Assembly: GCA_945874225.1 (NCBI GenBank)
Contig: CAMCFT010000002.1
Location: 124,001-188,000 of the forward strand
DNA: 64,000 nt
Direction of reading: 5' to 3'
From: Flavobacterium psychrophilum
GTDB taxonomy: Bacteria; Bacteroidota; Bacteroidia; Flavobacteriales; Flavobacteriaceae
Shown here: positions 8,446-17,348 of the stretch, piece after piece
How the letters are laid out: each line of letters starts with the position of its first letter
Position numbering within the stretch: the first letter of the stretch is position 1
Made by a program: the position numbers and the translations under genes
Notes under the pieces: generated by a model
The model's input: only the letters and a program-made list of their open reading frames with translations
What the model was told of the DNA's origin: nothing
Databases searched by the model: none

Positions 8446-9126
8446 ATGCGAATTGATATTATTACCGTTCTCCCAGAATTGCTTCGAAGTCCGTTTGAGG
8501 CTTCAATGATGAAACGGGCTATCGACAAAGGAATTGTGGAAGTTCACATTCATAATTTAAGGGACTATACAACCAACAAACAAAAGAGCGTTGATGATTA
8601 TCCTTATGGTGGCGGAGCTGGAATGGTAATGAATATCCAACCTATTGACGATTGCATCACCCATTTGAAAAGCGAAAGAACCTACGATGAAATCATTTAT
8701 ATGTCTCCGGACGGAGAAACTTTGAACCAGAAAATGTCCAACACAATGTCTATGTACGAAAACATCATCATTCTTTGTGGTCATTATAAAGGTGTCGATC
8801 AAAGAGTTCGGGATCATTTTATTACCAAAGAAATTTCGATTGGCGATTATGTTTTGTCCGGTGGAGAATTAGGCGCTTTGGTTTTATGTGATACATTAAT
8901 AAGATTGATTCCAGGAGTTTTGAGTGATGAAACCTCGGCATTGACGGATAGTTTTCAAGATGGTTTATTATCAGGTCCAATATATACAAGACCTGCCGAT
9001 TACAAAGGATGGAAAGTTCCTGAAGTTTTGACCAGCGGAAATTTTGCCAAAATTGACAAATGGCGCGAAGATATGGCGTTTGAACACACTAAAAATAGAC
9101 GACCCGATTTATTAAATGAGTCTTAA
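8446..9126 (+). CDS. trmD: tRNA (guanine-N1)-methyltransferase
   Basis: TrmD makes m1G37 in tRNAs that read CNN codons and so prevents +1 frameshifting. This copy has 226 residues, a normal length. It shows the SPOUT trefoil-knot motifs: [13 protein letters not shown] near residue 50, [12 protein letters not shown] near 107 and [15 protein letters not shown] near 130. The C-terminal domain ends with [16 protein letters not shown] and the typical TKNRRPDL. rplS follows, as in many bacteria, but here a 160-bp gap with its own promoter separates them. Confidence 0.97.
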   Translation: MRIDIITVLPELLRSPFEASMMKRAIDKGIVEVHIHNLRDYTTNKQKSVDDYPYGGGAGMVMNIQPIDDCITHLKSERTYDEIIYMSPDGETLNQKMSNTMSMYENIIILCGHYKGVDQRVRDHFITKEISIGDYVLSGGELGALVLCDTLIRLIPGVLSDETSALTDSFQDGLLSGPIYTRPADYKGWKVPEVLTSGNFAKIDKWREDMAFEHTKNRRPDLLNES

Positions 9127-9213
9127 AGTCCAAAGTCTTAAAGTCGTAATGTAAAAACATTAGCAATCTTTCGACTTTTGACTTGTAACTTTCGACTTTT
9201 TTAAATACTTTTG
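9122..9213 (+). promoter_or_regulatory. AAGTC-rich imperfect inverted repeat carrying the rplS promoter
   Basis: Repeated AAAGTC units at 9125-9148 face CGACTTT/GACTT units at 9172-9200 and form an imperfect inverted repeat. TACTTTTG at 9206-9213 matches TAnnTTTG, and TTG at 9184-9186 sits about 19 bp upstream. The mRNA leader of rplS would be about 70 nt. It might host L19 or growth-rate control, but nothing specific is recognisable. Confidence 0.45.
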
Positions 9214-9285
9214 CACCCTCATTAGACCAACCTCTGGCGAAAACCGTGAATGTTGCTCTTTTTAAAACCATAATAAAAAATAAAA

Positions 9286-9636
9286 ATGGCTGATTTAATG
9301 AAATTCGTTAAAGACGAATTAGTTGCAAAAAAAGATTTCCCTGTATTCGGAGCTGGTGATACTATCACAGTTTATTACGAAATTAAAGAGGGTGAAAAAA
9401 CAAGAACACAGTTTTTTAAAGGTGTTGTAATTCAAAGAAGAGGTTCTGGAAACACAGAAACTTTTACAATTCGTAAAATGTCAGGTGCAATTGGAGTAGA
9501 GCGTATCTTCCCGGTAAACTTGCCAGCTTTGCAAAAAATTGAAATCAACAAAAAAGGTCACGTTCGTAGAGCTAGAATTTTCTACTTTAGAGAACTTACT
9601 GGTAAAAAAGCAAAAATTAGAGACAAAAGAAGATAG
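9286..9636 (+). CDS. rplS: 50S ribosomal protein L19
   Basis: This 116-residue protein matches L19 over its full length. It starts MADLMKFVKDE and contains FPVFGAGDTITVYYEI, FKGVVIQRRGSG, FTIRKMSGAIGVERIFPVN and VRRARIFYFRELTGKKAKI. L19 sits at the 30S-50S interface. The gene follows trmD, has its own promoter and ends at a hairpin, so it is probably transcribed alone. Confidence 0.98.
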   Translation: MADLMKFVKDELVAKKDFPVFGAGDTITVYYEIKEGEKTRTQFFKGVVIQRRGSGNTETFTIRKMSGAIGVERIFPVNLPALQKIEINKKGHVRRARIFYFRELTGKKAKIRDKRR

Positions 9637-9656
9637 TCTACTATCTCTTAATTATA

Positions 9657-9690
9657 AAACTCCCAATTCGTTTGGGAGTTTTTTTTTGAC
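9657..9690 (+). terminator. terminator after rplS
   Basis: The stem AAACTCCCAA/TTGGGAGTTT has a short loop containing TTCGT and is followed by a run of T. It lies 20 bp after the rplS stop codon. Confidence 0.85.
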
Positions 9691-9842
9691 ATTAATTAGC
9701 ATAAAAATCTACATTTCTATAAAAATAGGCTCTAGTTTTTTCAATTTCTCGATAATAAAAGCAAAAAATACCGATTTCATAATTCATTTTATGAGAATTA
9801 AAACTTAATGAAAACGTATTCCTTTATACGAAAACGTTTTAT

Positions 9843-9850
9843 TACCTTTG
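9843..9850 (+). promoter_or_regulatory. -7 box for icd
   Basis: TACCTTTG matches TAnnTTTG and lies 41 bp upstream of the ATG at 9892. This position inside the longer open frame supports the downstream start for icd. Confidence 0.55.
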
Positions 9851-9891
9851 CGGCGCACATTATAAAAATATATTATACACATCAATACATT

Positions 9892-11115
9892 ATGGCAAAA
9901 ATTAAAGTAGCTAATCCAGTGGTTGAATTGGATGGCGATGAAATGACTCGAATTATTTGGTCATTTATCAAAGAAAAATTAATTCTCCCTTATTTAGAAT
10001 TAGATATTAAATATTACGATTTAGGAATTGAAAGTCGAGAAGCTACAAATGACCAAATCACGATTGATTCGGCAGAAGCTATAAAAAAATACAATGTTGG
10101 TATCAAATGTGCCACTATTACTCCGGATGAAGAACGCGTGAAAGAATTCAATCTTTCAAAAATGTGGAAATCTCCAAACGGAACTATTCGTAACATCGTG
10201 GGCGGAACCGTTTTTCGCGAGCCAATCATTATGAGAAATGTTCCTAGATATGTTCAGGGGTGGACAAAACCAATCGTTATTGGTCGTCACGCTTTTGGAG
10301 ATCAATATAAAGCTACTGATACTGTTATCAAAGGAAAAGGGAAATTAACGATGACTTTTGTTCCTGAGGTAGGCGAATCAAAAACTTGGGAAGTCTATGA
10401 TTACGAAGGTGACGGCGTTGCAATGGCAATGTACAACACAGATGAAAGCATTTATGGATTTGCTCATTCTTCTTTCCAAATGGCTTTGACCAAAAAATGG
10501 CCTTTGTTTCTTTCGACAAAAAATACTATTTTGAAAGCTTATGATGGTCGTTTCAAAGATATTTTTGAAGAAGTTTTTCAAAAACACTACAAATCTAAAT
10601 TTGAAGCAATAAAAATCACATACGAACACAGACTTATCGACGATATGGTGGCGTCTTGTATGAAATGGAACGGCGGATTTGTTTGGGCTTGCAAGAACTA
10701 CGATGGGGATGTTCAGTCTGACACTGTTGCACAAGGATTTGGTTCACTTGGATTGATGACTTCTGTATTGGTTACTCCTGATGGAAAAACTGTGGAAGCC
10801 GAAGCAGCTCACGGAACCGTAACACGTCACTATAGAGAGCACCAAAAAGGAAGAGCAACTTCTACTAATCCAATCGCATCAATTTTTGCTTGGACAAGAG
10901 GTTTGGAACACCGAGGAAAACTAGACGGAAACAAAGAGTTAATTGATTTTTGCCATACGTTAGAACAAGTTTGTATCGACACTGTTGAAAGCGGAAAAAT
11001 GACTAAAGATTTAGCCATTCTTGTTAAACCAGAAGGAATGACTGCAGACGATTATTTGACTACTGAGAATTTCTTAGCAGCAATTAAAGAAAACTTGGAA
11101 GCTAAATTAGCATAA
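9892..11115 (+). CDS. icd: NADP-dependent isocitrate dehydrogenase (eukaryotic-like dimeric type)
   Basis: The enzyme oxidises isocitrate to 2-oxoglutarate and CO2 in the TCA cycle. The 407-residue product starts [20 protein letters not shown] and has the substrate loop [19 protein letters not shown], the metal-ligand region [18 protein letters not shown] and the cofactor stretch [11 protein letters not shown]. These motifs fit the type II homodimeric form related to animal cytosolic IDH, not the E. coli icd type. The frame is open from 9808, but a promoter box lies inside that extension and family homology begins at the ATG at 9892. A terminator follows at 11141-11170. Confidence 0.95.
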   Translation: MAKIKVANPVVELDGDEMTRIIWSFIKEKLILPYLELDIKYYDLGIESREATNDQITIDSAEAIKKYNVGIKCATITPDEERVKEFNLSKMWKSPNGTIRNIVGGTVFREPIIMRNVPRYVQGWTKPIVIGRHAFGDQYKATDTVIKGKGKLTMTFVPEVGESKTWEVYDYEGDGVAMAMYNTDESIYGFAHSSFQMALTKKWPLFLSTKNTILKAYDGRFKDIFEEVFQKHYKSKFEAIKITYEHRLIDDMVASCMKWNGGFVWACKNYDGDVQSDTVAQGFGSLGLMTSVLVTPDGKTVEAEAAHGTVTRHYREHQKGRATSTNPIASIFAWTRGLEHRGKLDGNKELIDFCHTLEQVCIDTVESGKMTKDLAILVKPEGMTADDYLTTENFLAAIKENLEAKLA

Positions 11116-11140
11116 TTATTTTATCATTATAATTTATAAG

Positions 11141-11170
11141 GACGACCCAAAACGGTCGTCTTTTTTTTTA
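11141..11170 (+). terminator. terminator after icd
   Basis: The stem GACGACC/GGTCGTC (11141-11147 and 11154-11160) has a 6-nt loop and is followed by a T-run. Confidence 0.85.
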
Positions 11171-11244
11171 TTAGTAATTCATTAACATATGTTGATAGTA
11201 ATTTGTATTTTATTTTACGAAATTTGCGTCTCAAAATTTTAACA

Positions 11245-13653
11245 ATGATTTCAAAAAAAATTGTTACCCTATTCCTGTTTTTTTTAATTTCTCTATCTTC
11301 TTTTTCCCAAGATACTAGTATAATCGAACTTACAAAACAAAAATTCACGATTAGCGGAACCATTACCGATTCAAATAGCAATGAAACCCTAATTGGAGTA
11401 AATATTTCAATCCCAGCATTAAAAACAGGCATCACCACAAATGAATATGGATTTTATTCACTTACGCTGCCAAAAGGGATTTACAAAATTCAGATTACCT
11501 ATTTGGGCTATCAAACGATTGAAGAAACGATAAACTTGGGCCAAAAAATAAAAAAAAATTTCGAACTTGTTGGTAGTGAAACTGTTTTACAAGAAGTCGT
11601 GATTATTGATAACAGCAACAAAGCGACTATTCGAAAACCGGAAATGAGCGTGAATAAACTGTCCATTTCTACCATCAAAAGAATGCCAGTTGTTTTTGGA
11701 GAAGTCGACATTATAAAATCGCTTTTATTGCTTCCGGGAGTTTCAAATGCTGGCGAAGGTGCATCCGGTTTTAATGTTCGTGGTGGCGGTGCAGACCAAA
11801 ATTTAATTTTATTGGATGAAGCAACAATCTTTAATTCCTCGCATGTTTTTGGCTTTTTCTCTGTCTTTAATCCTGATGCAATCAAAGATTTAAAGCTATA
11901 TAAAGGTGGAATTCCGGCACGTTATGGGGGCAGAGCATCATCTGTTTTGGATATTTATCAAAAAGACGGGAACAGTAAAGGATTTCATGTTAATGGAGGA
12001 ATTGGATTAATAACAAGTAAAATTTTGGCCGAAGGACCCATTGTAAAAGACAGAGGATCTTTCTTAATAGGTGGTAGAGCTTCTTATGCGCATTTGTTTT
12101 TAAAATTATCCAAAGATCAAAAAGACAATTCGGCTTATTTTTATGATTTGAACACCAAATTGAGTTATAAATTGAATCCAAACAACAATCTGTATTTATC
12201 AGGTTATTTTGGTAGGGATGTTTTTTCTCTGAACAAAAGTTTTACCAATACTTATGGAAACGCCACTTTAAATCTGAGATGGAATCATCTGTTTTCAGAG
12301 AAATTATTTTCTAATTTGTCGCTGATTTACAGTGATTATTACTACGGCTTAGATCTTGATTTTGTTGGTTTCAAATGGGATTCCGGCATCAAAAATTATA
12401 ATATAAAATACGATTTTAAAAATTATATTTCCGACAAATTCAAATTGAATTATGGTGTAAACGGAATTTATTACGAATTCAATCCCGGAACCATAAAACC
12501 ATCTAATGCAGATTCGGGTATCAATTACGATCAATTGGATAAAAAACAGGCATTTGAGCCCGCTTTATACATCAATGCAGAACAGGAAATTTCAAAAAAA
12601 ATAACTCTTTCTTATGGTTTGCGATATAGTCTTTTTTATCGTTTAGGACAATCTACTGTAAATCTTTATACTGATAACAATCCCGTAATTTTCAATTCGG
12701 ATATGCAGATTTATGAAAGCGCAACTCCTATTGGAACTAAATTCTACAATAAAAACAAAATTATTCAAAGCTATAACAATCTGGAACCTCGTTTTTCTGC
12801 AGGATATCAACTTAATGAAAACCAATCCATAAAAGCAAGTTACAATAGAATGGTTCAGTATTTACAATTAGTCTCGAACACCTCATCACCTACTCCATTA
12901 GATGTCTGGACACCGAGTGATAATTACATCAAACCACAAATTGCAGACCAAGTCGCTTTAGGTTATTTTAGAAATTTCAAAGAAAACATGTATTCCTTAG
13001 AGGTAGAAACTTATTATAAAGAAGTACAAAACCGATTGGATTACATTGACGGTGCAAATTTGGTTGCCAATGATGCCATTGAACAAGTAATCCTAAATGG
13101 TCAATTGCGATCTTATGGATTAGAAATTATGCTTCGGAAGAATGAAGGAAAATTGAATGGTTGGATTTCCTATACTTTATCAAAATCTGAACAACAAACT
13201 CCAGGAAGAACACCACAGGAAACCGGAATTAATAACGGAAATTGGTATAGTTCTGCCTATGACAAATTGCATAATTTTGCGGCTACTGGTTCTTATAATT
13301 TAAACAAAAAATGGTCCTTTGGATCCAATTTCATTTTACAAACCGGTCAGCCTGTAACGTATCCAAATGGTAAATACGAATACCTCGGTGTATCTATACC
13401 AAGTTTTGGATTAAGGAATGAAAACAGGCTTCCCGCCTTTCATCACCTAGATATTTCAGCTACTTTGACTCCACATAAAAACGACAAAAGGAATTGGAAA
13501 GGCGAATGGGTTTTTAGCATATATAATGTCTATAACAGGAAAAATGCCGCTTCAATTACTTTCAGGCAAAATACAGATACCGGTAATAATGAAGCTGTAA
13601 AAACTTCGATTTTTGGAGTTGTTCCAGCCGTTAGTTATAATTTTAAATTTTAA
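11245..13653 (+). CDS. TonB-dependent outer-membrane receptor with carboxypeptidase-regulatory-like domain
   Basis: This 802-residue protein starts with a signal peptide (MISKKIVTLFLFFLISLSSFSQ). A CarboxypepD_reg-like beta domain spans about residues 33-115 (FTISGTITDSNSNETLIGVNI). Then come a plug domain (LLLPGVSNAGEGASGFNVRG, ILLDEATIFN, KGGIPARYGGR) and a 22-strand barrel ending in aromatic-terminated VSYNFKF. The frame is open from a TTG at 11203, but the ATG at 11245 gives the proper signal peptide. A DUF4249 lipoprotein gene follows after 5 bp, a recurrent Bacteroidetes pairing. No SusD-like gene is present. The substrate is unknown. Confidence 0.92.
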   Translation: MISKKIVTLFLFFLISLSSFSQDTSIIELTKQKFTISGTITDSNSNETLIGVNISIPALKTGITTNEYGFYSLTLPKGIYKIQITYLGYQTIEETINLGQKIKKNFELVGSETVLQEVVIIDNSNKATIRKPEMSVNKLSISTIKRMPVVFGEVDIIKSLLLLPGVSNAGEGASGFNVRGGGADQNLILLDEATIFNSSHVFGFFSVFNPDAIKDLKLYKGGIPARYGGRASSVLDIYQKDGNSKGFHVNGGIGLITSKILAEGPIVKDRGSFLIGGRASYAHLFLKLSKDQKDNSAYFYDLNTKLSYKLNPNNNLYLSGYFGRDVFSLNKSFTNTYGNATLNLRWNHLFSEKLFSNLSLIYSDYYYGLDLDFVGFKWDSGIKNYNIKYDFKNYISDKFKLNYGVNGIYYEFNPGTIKPSNADSGINYDQLDKKQAFEPALYINAEQEISKKITLSYGLRYSLFYRLGQSTVNLYTDNNPVIFNSDMQIYESATPIGTKFYNKNKIIQSYNNLEPRFSAGYQLNENQSIKASYNRMVQYLQLVSNTSSPTPLDVWTPSDNYIKPQIADQVALGYFRNFKENMYSLEVETYYKEVQNRLDYIDGANLVANDAIEQVILNGQLRSYGLEIMLRKNEGKLNGWISYTLSKSEQQTPGRTPQETGINNGNWYSSAYDKLHNFAATGSYNLNKKWSFGSNFILQTGQPVTYPNGKYEYLGVSIPSFGLRNENRLPAFHHLDISATLTPHKNDKRNWKGEWVFSIYNVYNRKNAASITFRQNTDTGNNEAVKTSIFGVVPAVSYNFKF

Positions 13654-13658
13654 TCAAA

Positions 13659-14480
13659 ATGAAAAAAACACAACTCTTTTTCGTGATTTTAATGGCTATT
13701 TTCTTCAACAGTTGTGAAGATGTTGTTACTGTAGATTTGAAAAATACACCACCAAAACTTGTCATAGAAGCATCTATATATTTGCAAAAAGGAACCACAG
13801 GAAATGAACAGAAAATAAAATTGACAACAACCACGGATTATTACAGCAATGAAATTCCAAAAGTTTCCGAAGCAACTGTTTTTGTAATAAACAGCTCCAA
13901 TGTCATTTTCAATTTCATCGAAAAACCAAATACGGGCGAATATTTTTGCACCAATTTTATTCCAGTACTGAATGAAACTTACACTTTAACGGTAATTAGT
14001 AAAGGCCAAACTTATACCGCTACAGAAACCCTAAAACCAGTGGCGCCAATTACTAAAATTATTCAAAATAACGAAGGTGGTTTTGACGGAAAAACAATAG
14101 AGATCAAAGCCTATTTTAACGATCCTGCTTCGGAAGAAAATTATTACATGTATGGATATGGCTATCAAAATCCATTGCTAGACAATTATTATATAGGCGA
14201 AGACACTTATTTTCAAGGAAATGAATTTTTCAGTCATTCCCAAAATCGCGATTTAAAAATTGGTGATGCAATAAAAATTACGCATTTCGGAATATCAAAA
14301 ACGTATTCAAATTACATGAAAGTCTTGATTAGTATTGCAGGAAATAGCAATGGAGCTCCGTTTCAGTCTCCCTCTGCAACTGTGAGGGGAAACATTATAA
14401 ATACAACAAATTTTGACAATTATGCTTTGGGATATTTTTCGGTAAGCGAAATCGACATTCGAAATTATGTGATACAATAG
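13659..14480 (+). CDS. DUF4249 lipoprotein, partner of the TonB-dependent receptor
   Basis: This 273-residue protein has a lipoprotein signal peptide (MKKTQLFFVILMAIFFNSC, lipobox Cys19). The opening DVVTVDLKNTPPKLVIEASI and the following beta-rich domain match the DUF4249 family. Members are almost always encoded beside a TonB-dependent receptor, as here, where the gap is 5 bp. They are inferred to be surface lipoproteins assisting uptake by that receptor, analogous to SusD. The biochemical function is not established. The length is slightly shorter than many family members. Confidence 0.85.
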   Translation: MKKTQLFFVILMAIFFNSCEDVVTVDLKNTPPKLVIEASIYLQKGTTGNEQKIKLTTTTDYYSNEIPKVSEATVFVINSSNVIFNFIEKPNTGEYFCTNFIPVLNETYTLTVISKGQTYTATETLKPVAPITKIIQNNEGGFDGKTIEIKAYFNDPASEENYYMYGYGYQNPLLDNYYIGEDTYFQGNEFFSHSQNRDLKIGDAIKITHFGISKTYSNYMKVLISIAGNSNGAPFQSPSATVRGNIINTTNFDNYALGYFSVSEIDIRNYVIQ

Positions 14481-14527
14481 TTTTTCAGATGGCAGGTGGC
14501 AGTTAACAGATGAATGCAAAAACTGTA

Positions 14528-14535
14528 TATATTTG
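14528..14535 (+). promoter_or_regulatory. candidate -7 box for thiamine pyrophosphokinase
   Basis: TATATTTG matches TAnnTTTG and lies about 90 bp upstream of the ATG at 14628. The intervening leader carries a stretch (14569-14600) that looks like a common flavobacterial intergenic repeat. Confidence 0.4.
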
Positions 14536-14627
14536 CAAAAAACAACCTAACTTACAACAAATCTGAAATGCTTCGCCAGTTCGCTATCGCTCGGGTCAAA
14601 AGTCAGAAATCTAAAATCAAAAATCAA

Positions 14628-15290
14628 ATGTCCTCACACCATATCGTTCGCGACGACCAAGAACCAGCTTTGATTATTGCCAACGGCGCTTCCTGTAACA
14701 TCGAATTATTGGGACAATTGCTTGAATGGTCTCCATTAGTTATAGTGCTTGACTCAGCAATGGAACGAGTTATGGAATTGGGTATAAAAGTCGATATTTT
14801 ACTGGGCGATTTCGACCGAGGATTTGATCCGGAATATTACAAAGAAAAACAATTTCCACTAGAAATTGTCCACACACCAGATCAAAACAAAACCGATTTA
14901 GAGAAAGCATTTGATTATCTTATTGAAAGAAAAATTCCTGCTGTAAACGTAGTTTGGGCAACAGGAAAACGCGCTGATCATACCATTACAAACCTGACAA
15001 ATATTACTCGATACCGAGATTTATTGAAAATCGTTGTACTCGATGACCATTCAAAAGTATTTTTATTGCCAAAAAAATTCGAAAAATGGTATCCTGCCAG
15101 CACACCAATTTCTCTCATTCCAATCGGGAATGTAATAGGAGTTCATTCTAAGAATTTATTTTATCCATTATCTAATGACACACTAACCATTGGTTACAGA
15201 ACCGGAAGCAGCAATCATGTGATTGCAGATGGATTGGTAATTATAGAGCACGATGAAGGCGATTTGTTATTAATGGAATGTTGGGATTAA
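14628..15290 (+). CDS. thiamine pyrophosphokinase
   Basis: This enzyme transfers pyrophosphate from ATP to thiamine to give thiamine diphosphate. The 220-residue product has the TPK pattern ANGASCNIELL near residue 22, LLGDFDRGF near 62, QNKTDLEKAFDYL near 87, and the ATGKRADHTITNL block near 110-122. A C-terminal beta domain follows (GVHSKNLFYPLSN, TGSSNHV). The frame is open from 14514, but the first 38 codons resemble intergenic repeat sequence, so the ATG at 14628 (MSSHHIVRDDQ) is preferred. Thiamine diphosphate is a cofactor of the oxidoreductases encoded at 54-61 kb. Confidence 0.85.
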   Translation: MSSHHIVRDDQEPALIIANGASCNIELLGQLLEWSPLVIVLDSAMERVMELGIKVDILLGDFDRGFDPEYYKEKQFPLEIVHTPDQNKTDLEKAFDYLIERKIPAVNVVWATGKRADHTITNLTNITRYRDLLKIVVLDDHSKVFLLPKKFEKWYPASTPISLIPIGNVIGVHSKNLFYPLSNDTLTIGYRTGSSNHVIADGLVIIEHDEGDLLLMECWD

Positions 15291-15347
15291 AGTAATCAGG
15301 CAAAAATCTGTTTTTATAAGTGTTATCAGTTTTCCAATATTTACAAC

Positions 15348-15355
15348 TATCTTTG
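15348..15355 (+). promoter_or_regulatory. -7 box for rlmF
   Basis: TATCTTTG matches TAnnTTTG and lies 17 bp upstream of the ATG at 15373. Confidence 0.55.
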
Positions 15356-15372
15356 CCACCTCAATAGAAAAA

Positions 15373-16356
15373 ATGAAACTGAAACCAATTATAGAAAAAA
15401 CGAATTTACATCCCAGAAATCAACACCGATTAGGATATAATTTTGAACAATTAATTGCAACAAGTCCTGAACTTCAACAATTTGTTGTTATCAATGAACA
15501 TAATATTGACTCGAGTCTCGCTAGTTTTCGGGACGAACAGGCGAAGCAAACGATAGATTTCAGTAATCCCGATGCTGTAAAAGCGCTCAACAGAGCATTG
15601 TTAATCGCAAATTACGATATCCAAAATTGGGATATTCCAGAAAATTACCTTTGCCCGCCTATTCCAGGCCGAGTGGATTATATTCATTATATAGCTGATT
15701 TATTGGCTTCAAACAACAATGGAATTATTCCTGAAGGTGAAAATATTCAAGTGTTGGATATTGGCATTGGTGCTAATTGTATTTATCCAATATTAGGAAA
15801 TTCCGCATATGGTTGGTCATTTGTTGGCACAGAAATAGATGAAAAAGCAATTCAAAATTGCAAAAAAATCATTGAAGATAATCCAAAATTAATGGATGTC
15901 ATCAGTTTACAACTTCAAACTGAATCTCGTTTAATTTTCAAAAATATAATCACACCCGAGGATCGATTTTCGCTCACGATTTGCAATCCACCGTTTCATT
16001 CCTCCCAAGAAGAAGCGACAAAATCATCGATTCGCAAAATCAACAACCTCGAAAATACTCGCACGACGAAACCAGTGCTGAATTTTGGCGGTCATAATGC
16101 TGAATTATGGTGTGAGGGCGGAGAATCCGGTTTCGTAACGCAAATGATTTTCGAAAGTGCAAAATATCCCATGCAATGTCTTTGGTTTACTACTTTGGTT
16201 TCTAAAAAAGAGAATTTGGCTAGCTTTTACAAAACCCTGAATAAAGTTAATGTTGCCGAAGTAAAAACCATCAATATGGCTCAAGGACAGAAAACAAGCC
16301 GAATCTTAGCTTGGACTTTTCAAACGGAAAAGCAGCAGAGGAATTGGAAGTTTTAA
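15373..16356 (+). CDS. rlmF: 23S rRNA (adenine-1618-N6)-methyltransferase
   Basis: RlmF methylates A1618 of 23S rRNA using S-adenosylmethionine. The 327-residue product starts with the family signature LHPRNQHRLGYNFEQLI and contains NRALLIANYDIQNWDIPENY, then CPPIPGRVDYIHYIADLL. The SAM-binding motif is VLDIGIGANCIYPILG. The N6-adenine methylase catalytic motif NPPF follows near residue 211. The length is normal for the family. It appears monocistronic with its own promoter. Confidence 0.93.
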   Translation: MKLKPIIEKTNLHPRNQHRLGYNFEQLIATSPELQQFVVINEHNIDSSLASFRDEQAKQTIDFSNPDAVKALNRALLIANYDIQNWDIPENYLCPPIPGRVDYIHYIADLLASNNNGIIPEGENIQVLDIGIGANCIYPILGNSAYGWSFVGTEIDEKAIQNCKKIIEDNPKLMDVISLQLQTESRLIFKNIITPEDRFSLTICNPPFHSSQEEATKSSIRKINNLENTRTTKPVLNFGGHNAELWCEGGESGFVTQMIFESAKYPMQCLWFTTLVSKKENLASFYKTLNKVNVAEVKTINMAQGQKTSRILAWTFQTEKQQRNWKF

Positions 16357-16442
16357 GTTTTGTTTGAACAAATTTCTAATTAAAAAAACGTTCGTTTTCC
16401 GCCCATTTGAAAAGAAGAAAGTGATTTATAAAAGCATTCTAA

Positions 16443-17132
16443 ATGAAATTATTCCTTTTAACTATTGCATTGATTTCCTTAAATTTATGTTTTGCTCAAT
16501 ATTCTGATTTAGGAAGTTTTAATATTCTGAATTTGAAATACAATTATGATAAAAAATGGAGCCTTTTTGGTGAAGGACAAATACGTTCATTAGGCTTTTA
16601 TGATGATTTTAATTATTACGAATACAAAGTTGGAATTAATTATAAAGTTCATAATACTATTTTATTAACTTTTGGAGCAGGAAGCTACCAAACTTTTCAG
16701 GATGGAGGCAATTTTGTTACTCCTAAAAAAAATAATGAGTTTAGAGCTTGGCCTCAAATTACGGTTTATCAACCCATAGGAAAAATAGTTATTGAGCAAC
16801 GATTTAGAACTGAACTTAGATTCACAAGCGATGGATATCATAATCGTTTTAGATATAGGTTGGGTTTATCCTATCCCTTTGGTAAAAAAAATAAAGATTT
16901 TAAACCCTTCCAAATTGCAGCTAGTAATGAACTTTTTTTTACCAATACTGAACCCTATTTTGAAAGAAATAGAGTTGTAGTAACTTTCAATTATAAACCA
17001 TCAAAAGCTACCACTTTACAAATGGGTTTTGTACATCAATTTGATTATAAAATCTATGATGAAACAGGACGGGATTTCCTTTTAATAGGATGCTTTTTGG
17101 AACTTTTTTCGAAAGATTTAGTAAATAAATAA
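16443..17132 (+). CDS. DUF2490 outer-membrane beta-barrel protein
   Basis: This 229-residue protein has a signal peptide (MKLFLLTIALISLNLCFAQ) followed by alternating amphipathic strands rich in Tyr and Phe: WSLFGEGQIRS, YEYKVGINYKV, IVIEQRFRTELRF and HNRFRYRLGLSYPFG. The pattern matches DUF2490, a small outer-membrane barrel family of unknown function common in Bacteroidetes. The last strand ends near LIGCFLELFS. No partner gene is adjacent. A hairpin terminator at 17185-17209 follows. Confidence 0.8.
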   Translation: MKLFLLTIALISLNLCFAQYSDLGSFNILNLKYNYDKKWSLFGEGQIRSLGFYDDFNYYEYKVGINYKVHNTILLTFGAGSYQTFQDGGNFVTPKKNNEFRAWPQITVYQPIGKIVIEQRFRTELRFTSDGYHNRFRYRLGLSYPFGKKNKDFKPFQIAASNELFFTNTEPYFERNRVVVTFNYKPSKATTLQMGFVHQFDYKIYDETGRDFLLIGCFLELFSKDLVNK

Positions 17133-17184
17133 TTTTTTTTGATTGTCCAAGCTCAGCAAAGTCTACCGCTTTGAGGTAGTGACT

Positions 17185-17209
17185 TACGGTTTTCAACCGA
17201 TTTTTTTTT
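17185..17209 (+). terminator. terminator after the DUF2490 gene
   Basis: The 5-bp stem CGGTT/AACCG (17187-17191 and 17195-17199) is followed directly by a run of nine T. It is about 55 bp after the stop codon. Confidence 0.6.
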
Positions 17210-17225
17210 AAATTATTACTTTTAT

Positions 17226-17270
17226 GTCAGTCAAAGACTGACAAACACATCCTCAAAGTCGGAGACTTTG
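17226..17270. repeat. two adjacent small hairpins between DUF2490 and uvrB
   Basis: GTCAGTC-AAA-GACTGAC (17226-17242) and CAAAGTC-GGA-GACTTTG (17254-17270) are two perfect 7-bp stems with 3-nt loops. They lie just after the T-run and 50 bp before the uvrB promoter. They lack T-runs, so they are not classical terminators. Function unknown. Confidence 0.55.
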
Positions 17271-17321
17271 CGGAGCGAAAGTTTTAAATTTCCCTAATCT
17301 CTTTTTTCAGGATTTCCTTTG

Positions 17322-17329
17322 TAACTTTG
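17322..17329 (+). promoter_or_regulatory. -7 box for uvrB
   Basis: TAACTTTG matches TAnnTTTG, 19 bp upstream of the uvrB start codon. Confidence 0.55.
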
Positions 17330-17348
17330 CAAATCTGAATCTTTTTAA

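Noticed and set aside
9539..9808. 89-residue open frame overlapping the end of rplS
   Set aside because: It begins inside rplS in another frame, runs through the rplS terminator and has no recognisable domain.
9808..9891. N-terminal extension of isocitrate dehydrogenase
   Set aside because: A TAnnTTTG promoter box lies within it and family homology begins at the ATG at 9892.
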